The notes beneath the pieces are model-generated. The model searched no databases. It saw only the letters and a list, made by a program, of their open reading frames with translations, and was not told where the DNA came from. A program made the translations under genes and the position numbers. From NCBI GenBank assembly GCA_026225945.1, contig JAMJFZ010002500.1, forward strand, positions 1,978,501 through 2,042,500: 64,000 nt of DNA, given 5' to 3'. Position 1 is the first letter of the stretch. The number at the start of each line of letters is the position of its first letter. This stretch comes from Cricetomys ansorgei. Taxonomy: Eukaryota; Chordata; Mammalia; Rodentia; Nesomyidae. Shown here piece after piece: positions 10,796-22,061 of the stretch.

Positions 10796-13700
10796 GTATT
10801 ATGGTGAATATATATCAAATCAAAACAACTTTGTATAAGTAATATAATTTAGGGAACACAAAATATTGAAGTATTGGCCATGTATTTCATTACTCTTTCT
10901 GGAATAGAAATGAGTGGCCATGGAGGAGGATGTAGATATAAAGATCTGGACACAGATCGGAAACAAACCAGGAGTTAGCTACACAGACAAGCTCATGAGA
11001 GATTGGGTGTCCATGGATATAGCATGAAAAGAAATCCATCTGCCTTGCAAGGCAGCATCTGTGCTTTGATAATCACAGCATGAAAGCATGGTACCAAAAA
11101 ATGAGTGCCACAATTTAGGCATGAAAGTAGCCTTAGATAAGACCTGTCCTAACTTATCCAGAGAGAAATAGAATCTCAGCAACAGGTAAATCACATGTTC
11201 TAACCCCACAGATAGAAGCAGCTTGAATGGGTATGCATATGCTCTGTCCATGTCTGGGTCCAGGAATGTAGGAGAAGCAGATATGAATTATGATACTCAA
11301 GAGTCTACAAACTCTCAAGAGGTGCATCTCAAGCTGATCAAGTCTTAAGTTTCTTCTCACAGGAAGAAGCTTGCTGTTTGTATTGAGAAGTATTTGGCTT
11401 TCCACCCATGTCTGCGAACATATGCTGTAGCCCTGTGACAGATACACTGACACACGGTAGGAGACACTGTGGGGGAATGCATCCTTAATGAATGTGGTCT
11501 GAAGGCTGAGTCCTGAAATAGTCCCTGCAACAGCACCAGGAGCTTCGTGTGGATCTCTTCTCCACTCAACATGCCTGTTTATGTGAACCCAAGTGAAATG
11601 CTTTTCCCTAAAGATCCATGTCTTTTGTCTCAAGAATGGAAAGAATGGAAAAAAAGAAAAAGAAAAGATGAAGGAGAGTAACAACAGATCTCCTATATAA
11701 TTTTGAATTTAAAGTAGGGTTGGAATAAGGAAAAGAAAAGAAGGGAGAGAGAGGGGGGAGAACAGAAAGAAAAGAGACAAACTCAAGTATTTTCTCTTTA
11801 TTTGGAAGCCAAAACATCCCATGGGCAAAAAACAGAGTTGTAGGCCTTGTGAATGTTTGTAAGTTCCTTTTCCAGATATCCTTCATCATGGCATTGGTCA
11901 TTAGTCATTTAGAGTATGCATAATTTAGAAGTCATTTCTCAATGACTGTCTTGTGTTCACTTTTATATGTGTCCCTCTTCTCTAGATCTTTCCCTGGGCT
12001 TCCAGGTCACTTATCTCTATGGGGACAGGCAGGGGGCAGGTGTTGGTAGACCCCTATAGTATTATAAATTCTGAAATATTTATAAATCTGCAATACAAAA
12101 ATCACTTCTAGATACAGCCTCTTCCTTGATTTTGAAAAATCCAAACAGTCGGATGGACTTATTGCTATCTTTCCTGTTTTAGAAATGAAATCTTGAGATC
12201 CATGAAGGTCCATAAAGACAAAACTGGAAAGTGGACCTGAATTTGCAGCATCCATGCCTCTTCCTGCGTGGGTTAGCCTTTCTGTATGATGGTTGTTTGA
12301 AAGCCAGAAACTTTATTCCATTCACTCAGTGATAAAGACCTGTTATTGTCATGAAATAGTAAATTGGAAATAACCCACAACTACTTCCAGATATGTGAGT
12401 TCTCATTAGTATAACTACCTTGACTTTTTCCAAGTTATATAGAGATACATAATACAAATTCAATAAACAAATTTGATTCCTTTTTAATAGCTATTTCCCT
12501 GAGATTTAAAATCTTACACAGCACCACTTTGAAGATGTTCTTCCATTCATTCATATTTCCCAACAAAAGTTGAAAACATCCAATTCATGAATTCATGACT
12601 ACATTTCTTTTTACATCTAATACTGATCAGAATAGTTTTTATTGCCGCATAACAAACTCAGTGCCTTACGACAACACACAGTTTTGATCTCAGTTTCCTT
12701 ACTCTGGTATCTGGGCTCCATCATTGGGTCTTGTGCTCAAGGTCTCAGGAACCTGCAGAGTATCACCAGGGCAGTGGCCAATGCTGCAGAGTGGTGTGCA
12801 TTTGCAACCCTGTTCAGAGAATTTAGTTCCTTGTGATTAGAGGACTGAGTTGCTTTCCTTTCTGGTTGCCAGTTGTAAGTGTTCTGTTTCTAGAAGTTAC
12901 TCAGATGATTTGCACATAGTCATCTCACAAGTGCTCTTAAAACACAGCACTGTTTCGAAGCCACTGAAGAAGTACTCTTGCTCCAGTCTGATTACGTGGA
13001 TCTTTAATTTTTTAAAATTGCTGTGGCTTTGACTGTACATACCATTGTATACGTGTATGCAACATATACTGATCTCTATGCAGTGCATTTATTGTGGGGT
13101 GACATCTTATCATCATACATTAGGAAGAGGCAAGTCCAGTTCTGCCCGTGGCAAAGGGAAGTGCTATTTATACAGGTGAGACTCATTGTAGATAAGCCTT
13201 TGTGGGGGGATTTGCAACAATTACAGTCATCTTAACGTTGTATCTTACCAAGTCCCCAGAGAACTGTTTATTGGTCTGTTCCTCTTGTGTGTTTAGACAC
13301 GTACTTGACTTTCAGCTCTTTGTTCCTTTCTTCTGATGTATCTGTACAATTGTATTGCATTCTGAACACTCTACTAGGTGTCTAGTTTTTTCCTGATAAG
13401 GGCCAAAAGATGAATAATTTAAGGATTTCTGTTGCATTGAATTTTTCAAAGGCAACATAAAAATGTTACAGAGAGTATATAAGTTAAAGCATGTGGTAAT
13501 CACTCAAAACCAAGTTAATTACATGGCTAATAAAATTTAAATATTACATACATTGTGTTTCACAAAATATCTTCTCATTTATTTTTAATTGATTTTAAAT
13601 TTCTAAACTATCCTACATCTTACAGTCTGTACATAAACAGATGCTGGTCACATCAACGGGCAGGCTATAGTTGCTTCCTCCTAATATATATGAATAAATT

Positions 13701-15742
13701 ATAAAGACAAATTTGAAGCTCTACATTACATTATCTTCCTGAAGTAGTGATTTTATTGTACTCCCTGGCAGGTGGTAGTAGGGACAAGATCCTCTTGATC
13801 TAACTAGGGACTAAGATAATTTGAATCTAGTTCCAATCTTTGTAAGGGTTAATTTATTCCCACTCACTGTTTCTGTATAACCACATATGGAGAGTGCAGA
13901 TGTTCTGCTCAGTTTGTAGGTTCTTTTGACCAAAGACTACAAACAACAAATGACAGTTCCTCAAAGAGACCACAGAGAGTTGACTGTTAGACCAACACAG
14001 CTACTTACGTCTTTCTTTTCTTCATGCTTGACTCACAAGTGATGTAACCTTTCTGTATCACTTAGTCATGGTAGCATTGCTTTATAGACATAGTTGGATT
14101 GATTATATATTTAAAAAATGAAGAATAGAAGACTGAAAATAGTAGAAGACTGGTAAATAATCAATGGTTTCAGTTCTCACACTTGGATTCCGTTTCTTAA
14201 ACACACACACACACACACACACACTTACACCTTGTGTTAGTGTGAGGTGACATAAAGCAATGTGAAGAGATCAGAGTAGGAGGCAAAAATCTGACAAAGA
14301 ATCAGATTAAGTTCATTTTATCACATTATAACTAAGAGATGAATAAACAAAGGGCAGGGTGAGAAAACCATGTCCTTAAATATCTCTCTGGTCAACAGAA
14401 AATGTAGAACTATGTTCTATGGAAACTGAATTAGTCCTCAAATCCTTTGCTCGCCATTCCAAGACGACTTCTTAGGTTATTACCATTGGAAATTCCACCA
14501 TCATTTAAAACAACCTCAAATCATTCATAAATGATTTGAAAATGATTTTAAAACACACACACACACACACACTCACATATACACACTCACACACACACAT
14601 ACTCACACACACACACACACACTCTCACACACACACATGTAAATGTATCTATGTATGTATGTATGCATGGCATAACTTACATGATTAGGTGCCTTGTGTT
14701 TAATGTTGATTTCTTATTTATCAGCTCACTGTCCTAGTGGAAATAAGATCCTGTCCTGGCCTGATGGTTTTATTTTCGGAAGACAGGTATAATTATGTTC
14801 TAAGTAGGTAACTGGGGGGATTAAATGAGTGAGTGCATGTATGTTGCACAGCTTTATATGTAGTTTATAAGTATGTGAGTTTATATGTTTACAAGAACAT
14901 ATGAAAGCACTTAATAATTACTACTTAAAAGATCCAATTATAAGAATACCAAGAGAACGAAGACGAACAGGTAAAATCTAAATATCTTCATAAATGTAAT
15001 GATGAGTCCTGATATTTTGTATTTTAAATATGTGTCTGGATATTATTGGGATATGAATATTTTTGAGATATAGGACAGATGGGTAGGGGTACAGATAGAG
15101 GATTACCAGCAAGGCTGAGGTTTGGGACCAACTTGAGCTGAGGCCCCAGAATAAGTGTAGAGTATGAGGTGATTAGAGCAGAGATGAGAAATGTCAGTTT
15201 ATAAGTATAAAACTCACACAATTTAAAATCTGGGACAAGATTGATGATTCCACCTAGACACTTTAAACTTCCTTCAAGTGTCAAAGTGCCATGAGCCTTC
15301 TTTGTAGAAGACATCATACCTTACTTTCCTTCTGTTGGCATTGGGTAAATGTACAGAGAACATGGCCCAGATCCCAACAGGACTCCAGCCCACTCCAAGA
15401 AGGAAAATTAACCCTTTTACCCAGAGAGATAGTTTCTAATAACTCAGTCAGCTCTCTTCTCCCAAGTGTCAGTCTCAGGATTAGATAATGAACTGTCTCA
15501 ATAATGAGGTCTCAAGGCACTGTGCTGATCAGATCCTGTTTTCCTCCATTATTCGTCAGGGAGCAGAAAGTGTTATTTGGGAGAAAGACAACCAGGATAC
15601 TGACAGAAGTTTCATACATCCGCAGTTACTGCTTTGTGACCCACACATAAGCTCACTGTGGGTGGGACTAGGAAAATCTGAAGAATCTTAGGCTTTCTTT
15701 GTCTTTAGTTTTGATCCCAGACTAAGGATGGGCATCGTTTCC
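10796..15742. other. Intergenic region between unit A and the first solo LTR
   Basis: 10800-12300 still aligns with unit B (about 24780-26100). From 12.3 to 15.7 kb I see AT-rich unassigned DNA, with CA microsatellites at 14202-14224 and 14553-14637 and an ATGT run near 14650-14665. The ORFs here are short and show no protein family. The 176-residue minus ORF at 11154-11684 is not conserved as a reading frame in its unit B counterpart. Confidence 0.5.
14553..14665. repeat. Compound (CA)n / (ATGT)n microsatellite
   Basis: Interrupted (AC)n runs are followed by TATGTATGTATGTATG. This is simple sequence. A further pure (AC) run lies at 14202-14224. Confidence 0.85.
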
Positions 15743-17066
15743 TGCGGGGGTCTGAGTCCAGCTCTAGTTCCCACGATGGGTTCCTCAGCTTCCACGAAGG
15801 AGTAGAAACAACATAAACTGGCAAGTGAGCGCAGTACCTCATTCTTCTATGGGACCCTTAGATGGCAAGCTTAAAGCTCTTTAATAAGACACATAGAATA
15901 CGTCTTATGGTGATTATGACACAAAAGAGCGCTTCTTTAATAGTAAATTAAAGAAAGATAAAGAAAAGCAAAGACTAAAATCAAAGAAAATAACAATGTG
16001 CACATTAAGGGAATAAAACAAAGTTTCTCTAAGCTAGCAATCCAACTCTCTAGGCCTTGCAATCTATCCTCTCAGTTAGTTCATTTTGCCTCGTCTCTCC
16101 TGTCTGTCTGTCTCTGTCTCTATGTCCGTTGTCCTCATCCTCGTCCTCATCCTTGTCCTCGTCCATTCTTCTCATCTCGTTCTCTCGTTCCTCTTCTTGT
16201 TCTTCATTCTTCCTCTGACCAAGACTTTTCTGTAGCTTAAGTAGCACACTGCAGGAATGTTTATCTAAGGGTTGCAGGTGTCAGACATATCTCAAACAGG
16301 AACCAACGCGAAAGGTGTCTCTCCTCCTTAAGGCTGCAGGCTTCAAAGTTACTCAGTTATCACCAAAGAGTAAATGATACAATGATTAATTAGTGGATGG
16401 TAGGGATGTCACTGCTGATTGCCATTTGCCTTGCACAGATAGTTTAGGGTGCCATGAAGTGGCCAAGGGAGGATTTTATGGTTTTTTAGTTCCTTGGTAT
16501 GTATTTATTCTTCTGGGTCAAAGCTCTAAATTTCTAGTCTTATCTGGTGGCCTGGCTAGGTTGAAGGCTATTTCTCTCTGTAAGTCCTGGAATGTTTACT
16601 TTTAAGTTGGTGCAGGCTTGCTATATTCTTCGTTAGTGAAGGGCTAATTGTCTGCTTGTCTTTCCAGGTGCACTAACTTTCTAACTAAGCTCTCTGGCTT
16701 CTATCTATTAAGGCTTATCTCTTTCTGGGAAGATCAGCATTTACTCCAGGAATAGCTTTATGATGCACTTCCAATAAACCTGGGTTGCTCTCGCGTTCCA
16801 GGACTTGGAAGTCTGGATGTGTTTACAATTTACTTCTGAATAGCATGGCTGTGTTTCATTCCAGCCCACAGTGGCCAGCTCAGAGATTAATTTTGATATT
16901 AGTATTCGGCTATGCAGATCTTATTATTGATGAGAAAACGTATGTCACCGTACAGTAAAGATAAGAAAGAGGCAAGGCAGTTAAGGAATTCCAGTTCCGG
17001 ACAGCGGATGCCCAGGAACCTTGTCAAACTGAAGTGTCCATAGTCTTGGTAACCTGGATCCCAACA
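15743..17066. mobile_element. Solo LTR, ERVK-like, copy 1 (1324 bp)
   Basis: It is bounded by TGCGGGGG... and ...GGATCCCAACA and flanked by a perfect 6-bp duplication, GTTTCC, at 15737-15742 and 17067-17072. TG...CA ends with a 6-bp target duplication are typical of class II (ERVK) rodent elements. No internal gag/pol region is present, so this is a solo LTR left by recombination. It is nearly identical to 59285-60608. Coding strand is uncertain: the minus reading begins TGTTGGGATCC, which looks more like a 5' LTR end. ORFs inside it, including the one at 16393-16605, recur in the other copy and are not host genes. Confidence 0.9.
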
Positions 17067-17353
17067 GTTTCCTTCCTCCTAAGTAGCCACATTTAGGTGT
17101 GGCTTCTGGGAGGTTGTCAGAGAGCTTCCAACAAAACAGGGCTTCCTAAGACACCAGTAATCGTGTGATAAAATTCACTGTATTTGGTATAGAATTGTTT
17201 TTGCTAAGTGATTTAAAGTTAAATAACTGGTAGGTTTTAAATAATTTTTAAAAGCACTTTGACAAAACCTTGGGAAACATTTTATGTATATTAGTAAAAA
17301 AAATCTATAATCTCTTATTACAGGTGACAAAATTTTCAAAGGGACTTTGTCTT

Positions 17354-17393
17354 GAGCACAAGTCTCTAGAAGATATAAGAAGCAGGCAACCTG
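17354..17393 (+). other. Putative 5' noncoding exon end of the unit B olfactory receptor gene
   Basis: The donor CTG|GTGAGTCTC (GT at 17394) aligns with the unit A donor at 370. With the acceptor at 21093-21094 the intron would be about 3.7 kb. The 5' end of the exon is not defined by sequence alone. Confidence 0.45.
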
Positions 17394-19704
17394 GTGAGTC
17401 TCACTGTATTTTGTGTTCATATGTGGATCACTTACAAGAGATGCTCAGCTGTCACATATCCCTCACAATGGCAATCTATAGGGGAAGGAGAGCATGTCCA
17501 CTTATATGCATCTATCTGGAAATATGGACGAATCTATTGTATAATGTGGTGAAGAGGAAATACAATACTTGAAGGGTTTTAGATTGGCTCTGATTCCAAG
17601 GCTGTTCAAGAATGCAAGCTCCATGAGCACTAAGACCATCTTGCTCATTTTTTCCTTCCACTGCATGTATTTACACGTTGTAACCACTGAACTATTCTAC
17701 TGCCAATACATGGTTTTCCTGGTGAGAATCAAGCAAAGTTTGGTTTCACCAAGCTGAAATACAAAGGGGATTGGTGAAGCATTCAGGAAATGGCACAATA
17801 AAGCTATTCCTTTTTCTAAGAAAAATTTATAAATAGTATGTTCATCTAGGATTTGAGCAGGGACAGACTTTGTATCATCTTTGAGTCCATCTACTTAATA
17901 GAAAAGAAAGGCAATAAAAACTCTAAACTCAAATGCATTCTCTGAATCTTGTGCTGTCAGTCCCTACTTACCATTCTCAGCTTGCCCTCCATACTTACAT
18001 TCCAGGGCCTACGTGAGTAGCCCTACCCTTGTCAACACCTGCATTTCCTTCACTTCTCCACTAGAGGCTCTTACACTATGGTACCTGGATATGAATTTTC
18101 AGGTTGGTACATAACTTTGAATGAGTGGTAGGGAGAAAGGAGAAAAAATATTCCAGACCGTGCATAAAACAACAGGCCTGAATAATAATGTTCATTCATT
18201 GAAATGAAATCCTAAGAATAAAGTGCAGAAATTTAAATGTATTCTGGTATAATAGAAACCTATTGTAAAGGAATTGCCTCCAAATTAACAGTTGCATACA
18301 AGGAGAGGATCCTGATGAAACTGCCTATTGCTTCCATTTATACTAGTTAGATGAGCAGCCACTATCACCTTGGGAAGAAGTAAAAAATTTGGGCATGGTA
18401 AATAGACTGTTAGAACCCAAACTGAAAATTATAGTCTCCTAATCCATACCTGTGTTACGACAGTTTATGAAGCAATTCATGATTCTGCTTGATGCACCCT
18501 CAGCAAGATTTCCAAGAAGAATGAAAAAAGGAAATTAGAAAATTTATGAAATCAAGTTTGAAGTAATCTAAGAATTATTTACAAGTAAAGAGAGGGTGTG
18601 GGTGAATTTAAACTAGCCAAGCTGTGAAACAGAACTTGAAAACTAATATTATTACATATATGGGCTTATTGTTTGCCAAGTACCATATCAAATTCTTCAC
18701 CTGCATTAAACCTGCTTAATGTTCATGGCTGCCCTGTGATTTATTACTATAATAAGTTTGCAAATGAATTTTGAACATTGTGGTTAAAACTTTGAAGTGA
18801 CTGAAGGAATTTATGCAACGGTGTCCAATGAGGAGTTCTCTATGAAAACATGATTACTGCATCCAGGTGGACGGCGGTCGACTGAGTGTGGAAAATGGGC
18901 TTAGAAACAACTATAGAGATAGAAAGAAGGATGATGGGCATCAGGTGAGGGGGTGCTAGTGGACAGTAGGAGGAAGAGGGGAAACAGGAATTTCAGAAAA
19001 TGATGCTTTCGGTGCATTGTATAAGCAAAGGGAAAGAACTCAATGGACTCTCAGCTTCCTGGCTGGAAGTAAAGGCTAAACCTCATAAAAGTAGGGTGAT
19101 ATATCTGTCATATTATATTACCCTATGCAGACTTCACCTGGGGGAAGGCACAAGGTAGATGAGGCCATTTCTATTGCTCTGTAACACTGTGTAGAATATG
19201 CAGAAATAAAGTAAATCATAGGACTTCAGTTTCTTCTTTGTTTAAATTAATTTTCTCACTGTATCCACTTAGTTTAGCCTATGCCCTCATTGTTGAAGAT
19301 CCTTGGCTCACTTATCCCTCTTTCTTCCTTTGGATAGAATTCTAGGAATTATCAGAAAACATGTACTGAAACACTAAGAAACCATTTTTATGTTGTGAGA
19401 GAACATGGCAACAGAGTTTATGGGAAAACTAGGCAGTGGGTTTCCTTTTTTTATGGTCTTTCAAGATAACAGGGGTAAGTAGGTGCCATGGCTAAGGAAG
19501 CAATGTCTCAGACTAAACTAGAGCATGTACCCTGCACTGGATATTGGATAAAAAATAGAAAATATTAGTATTACACATTTTTATCTTTATCTTTCACTAA
19601 ATCACTGGTCATTTTTTTAGATAGATTTTATTACATTCAATGTCATATTTGCTTTTGACCTATATTCAGTCTCTAGTCATAATTTATGTAAAAATAATTT
19701 CTTT

Positions 19705-19880
19705 CATTTTTTATTTGTGTGTGTGTATGTGTTAGTGTGTAAGGTTGTGTATGTGTGTGCACAGTGCAAACATGTATGTGACAGTGTGCATGTTGAGATC
19801 AAAGGACAGATTCTGAGAATTGATTCTCTTCTTCTACAAGGTGGTTCCTGGGACCAAGTCTTCGCGCTTAGAATTTCTTC
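19705..19880 (-). repeat. B3-like SINE, antisense
   Basis: A GT-rich tail (TTTGTGTGTGTGTATGTG) is followed by the diverged SINE body (TGAGATCAAAGGACAG, GTGGTTCCTGGGACCAAG). This is the reverse orientation of a tRNA-derived rodent SINE. Confidence 0.5.
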
Positions 19881-20249
19881 ACTGGGTCATTTTGCTGGAA
19901 AATTTCTTGATTTCTTAAAACAATTACCTGAAGCATACCTGATAAGCAATAAACCATGAATATTGAACAAATACAGAAGTTTAGTGTAGACACTACAATC
20001 ATGAAAAAGACATATATATCTGCTTCAAACATTCCCTAGAGGCTCTTGGTGCTTTATTGTGCATTCTAGCTTCTCAAAATGTTTACCATTTATAGCCCAA
20101 TGTCATTGGCACAGCCATTATGCTACATAGAACTATCTTAAGAAGTAATTCACACTGGATTCTGAAATGTTTCCGTTCCTGAACAATGTCCCATGTTCTC
20201 CACTCCGGCTACTGATAATTACTGATGATGCAATTCTAATCTCGATGCT

Positions 20250-20830
20250 TTTGAATATGTTAATAACGTACACAAATGTAATCGAGCTGTATCTGTCCAC
20301 CTCTGACTAGCTTGTTTCACTTGCATGTTGTCCTCCAGATGGATTGTCATTGCTACAAACTTCAGAGTTCCTTCCTTTCAGGATGAACAATGTCCTATCA
20401 CATAAATGTCAATTTTCTTTAGTCATTGCTTTTCTGTCCACAGACAGCTGGGTTCTTTCTCTAAGTTACCTGCTTTGTGTAGGACTATAACAAATATGAA
20501 AGTAAGCATAAATAGGTTATTTAAGTTATTTAACATGACTAATTATTAGTGAAATAAAATTTAAATATGCGATTGGATGCCATGTCCTAAAAGTAAGATG
20601 ATATAAAATAAGCAATAAATATATGAAGTTGTGAATAATAATAAGCAAATATTATTATATATACAAGTGTCGGAAAATAGTTGAGTGAATGGAGATCTCA
20701 TACACTGTTTATGGAATACAACCGAGGCATCATCACTGTTGAAAACGGTGGAGCGAATTCCGTAAAAGTTAAAATAGAACTAACATGTGACTCAATAGTA
20801 ACTATATCATCAAGAAACCGAAGCAAGGCC
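20250..20830. repeat. Old L1 fragments in opposite orientations (unit B)
   Basis: 20250-20480 is antisense L1 (CAGACAGCTGGGTTCTTTC region). 20640-20830 is sense ORF2-like (ACACTGTTTATGGAATACAA, then AAAATAGAACTAACATGTGA). It is the counterpart of 3600-4175 in unit A. Confidence 0.5.
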
Positions 20831-21094
20831 AGCTCCACAAATCTCTCTTAACTTTGTTTTACTTCTTTTCTTCTCTCCATCTGTTCTCTCAATCCCATGG
20901 TTCCAGTTTGAGAGTTCTACAGTTCCAACGGAAAAGTCCACAAAGGGGAAGACTGAGCAGTTCTCCAGTAGGTAAGCCCTGAGACTCTGGGGTCTCCAGC
21001 CTTGCCCAGGAGAGACACAGTCTTCACTGAAGAACTTGGTCTAGCCTACTCTGCTTCATGTTTGACTCATCACTGCTTCCTTCCCTTTGCCCAG

Positions 21095-22061
21095 CTCCCT
21101 GGCACATACGCTATTCTCAATGCTACAGTCAAACTCAAGCTTTGTAACGGAATTCCTCTTTGAAGGTTTCTCCAGCTTCCGTTGGCAGCACAGGCTTGTC
21201 TTTTTTGCTGTTTTTCTGACATTGTACTTTCTGACTCTGTCTGGGAATGTGATCATTGTTACTATTATTCACCTGGATCGTCATCTCCATACTCCCATGT
21301 ACTTCTTCCTGGCCATATTGTCCATTTCTGACACCTGCTACACTGTGACCATTATACCTCGGATGCTCTCTGACCTTCTAAATCCTTACCACAGGATTAC
21401 TTTTCGAGACTGTGTGGTCCAGCTCTTCTTTTATCTAACTTTTGGCATCAACAACTGTTTTCTACTCATGGTGATGGGCTATGACCGCTATGTGGCCATT
21501 GGCAACCCCTTGAGGTATTCAGTAATCATGGGTAAGAAGGCTTGTATCCACTTGGCTTCTGGGTCATTGGGCATTGGCTTGGGCATGGCTATTGTTCAGG
21601 TCACATCAGTGTTTAGCCTTCCATTCTGTGATGGCTTTGTCATCCCCCATTTCTTCTGCGATGTGAGACCTCTGCTAAAGGTGGCCTGCACAGATACTAT
21701 TATCAATGAGATCATCAACTTGTTTGTCAGTGTCTGTGTCCTTATTGTACCCATGTGTGTGGTCTTCATCTCCTACATTGTGATCATCTCCACCATCCTT
21801 AAGATTGCCTCATCTGAGGGACGGAAGAAGGCCTTTGCCACCTGTGCCTCCCACCTCACTGTGGTCATCATCCACTATGGCTGCACTGCAATCATCTACC
21901 TGAAGCCTAAGTCTCAGAGCTTGCTGGGGCAAGATAGGCTCATCTCAGTGATCTACACTCTTATCACCCCTCTATTGAACCCTTTGGTTTACAGCCTTCG
22001 GAATAAGGAGGTCAAAGACGCCTTACGCAGGGTCATATGGCAAAAACCACGTTCCTCTTAG
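21095..22061 (+). CDS. Olfactory receptor, OR10J-type (unit B), intact
   Basis: The coding part runs from ATG 21120 to 22061 (313 residues), the same length as the unit A copy. The open frame continues upstream to 21087, but only through a TTG; 21120 is the ATG that aligns with the unit A start, and both lie 25 bases after a conserved acceptor (TTTGCCCAG, AG 21093-21094). It is a seven-transmembrane class II odorant receptor with an NSS sequon, LHTPMYFFLAILS, EGRKKAFATCASHL and TPLLNPLVYSLRN. One oddity is in the TM3 motif, which reads DRYVAIGNPLRY: residue 128 is Gly (GGC 21501-21503) where nearly all receptors, including the other two here, have Cys. Otherwise it looks functional. OR10J membership is inferred as for unit A. 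Confidence 0.92.

Larger units (their letters stand above)
17394..21094 (+). other. Putative 5' UTR intron of the unit B receptor gene
   Basis: No coding potential is seen. It holds a B3-like antisense SINE (about 19705-19880), old L1 antisense (about 20250-20480) and L1 sense (about 20640-20830) fragments, and an element at about 18670-18760 that aligns with 2075-2160 in unit A. The order matches unit A. Confidence 0.4.

Noticed and set aside
11154..11684. 176-residue minus ORF in unit A, and the 151-residue ORF at 24835-25290 in unit B
   Set aside because: They lie in paralogous DNA but do not keep a common reading frame or any recognised motif; probably chance ORFs.
16393..16605. 70-residue ORF whose peptide is repeated at 59929-60147
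   Set aside because: Both lie inside the two solo LTR copies; the similarity is due to the LTR, with no host gene or viral coding domain.
21087..21119. Upstream extension of the unit B receptor ORF (11 extra residues)
   Set aside because: It begins with TTG, crosses the splice acceptor and has no counterpart in unit A; the ATG at 21120 aligns with the unit A start.
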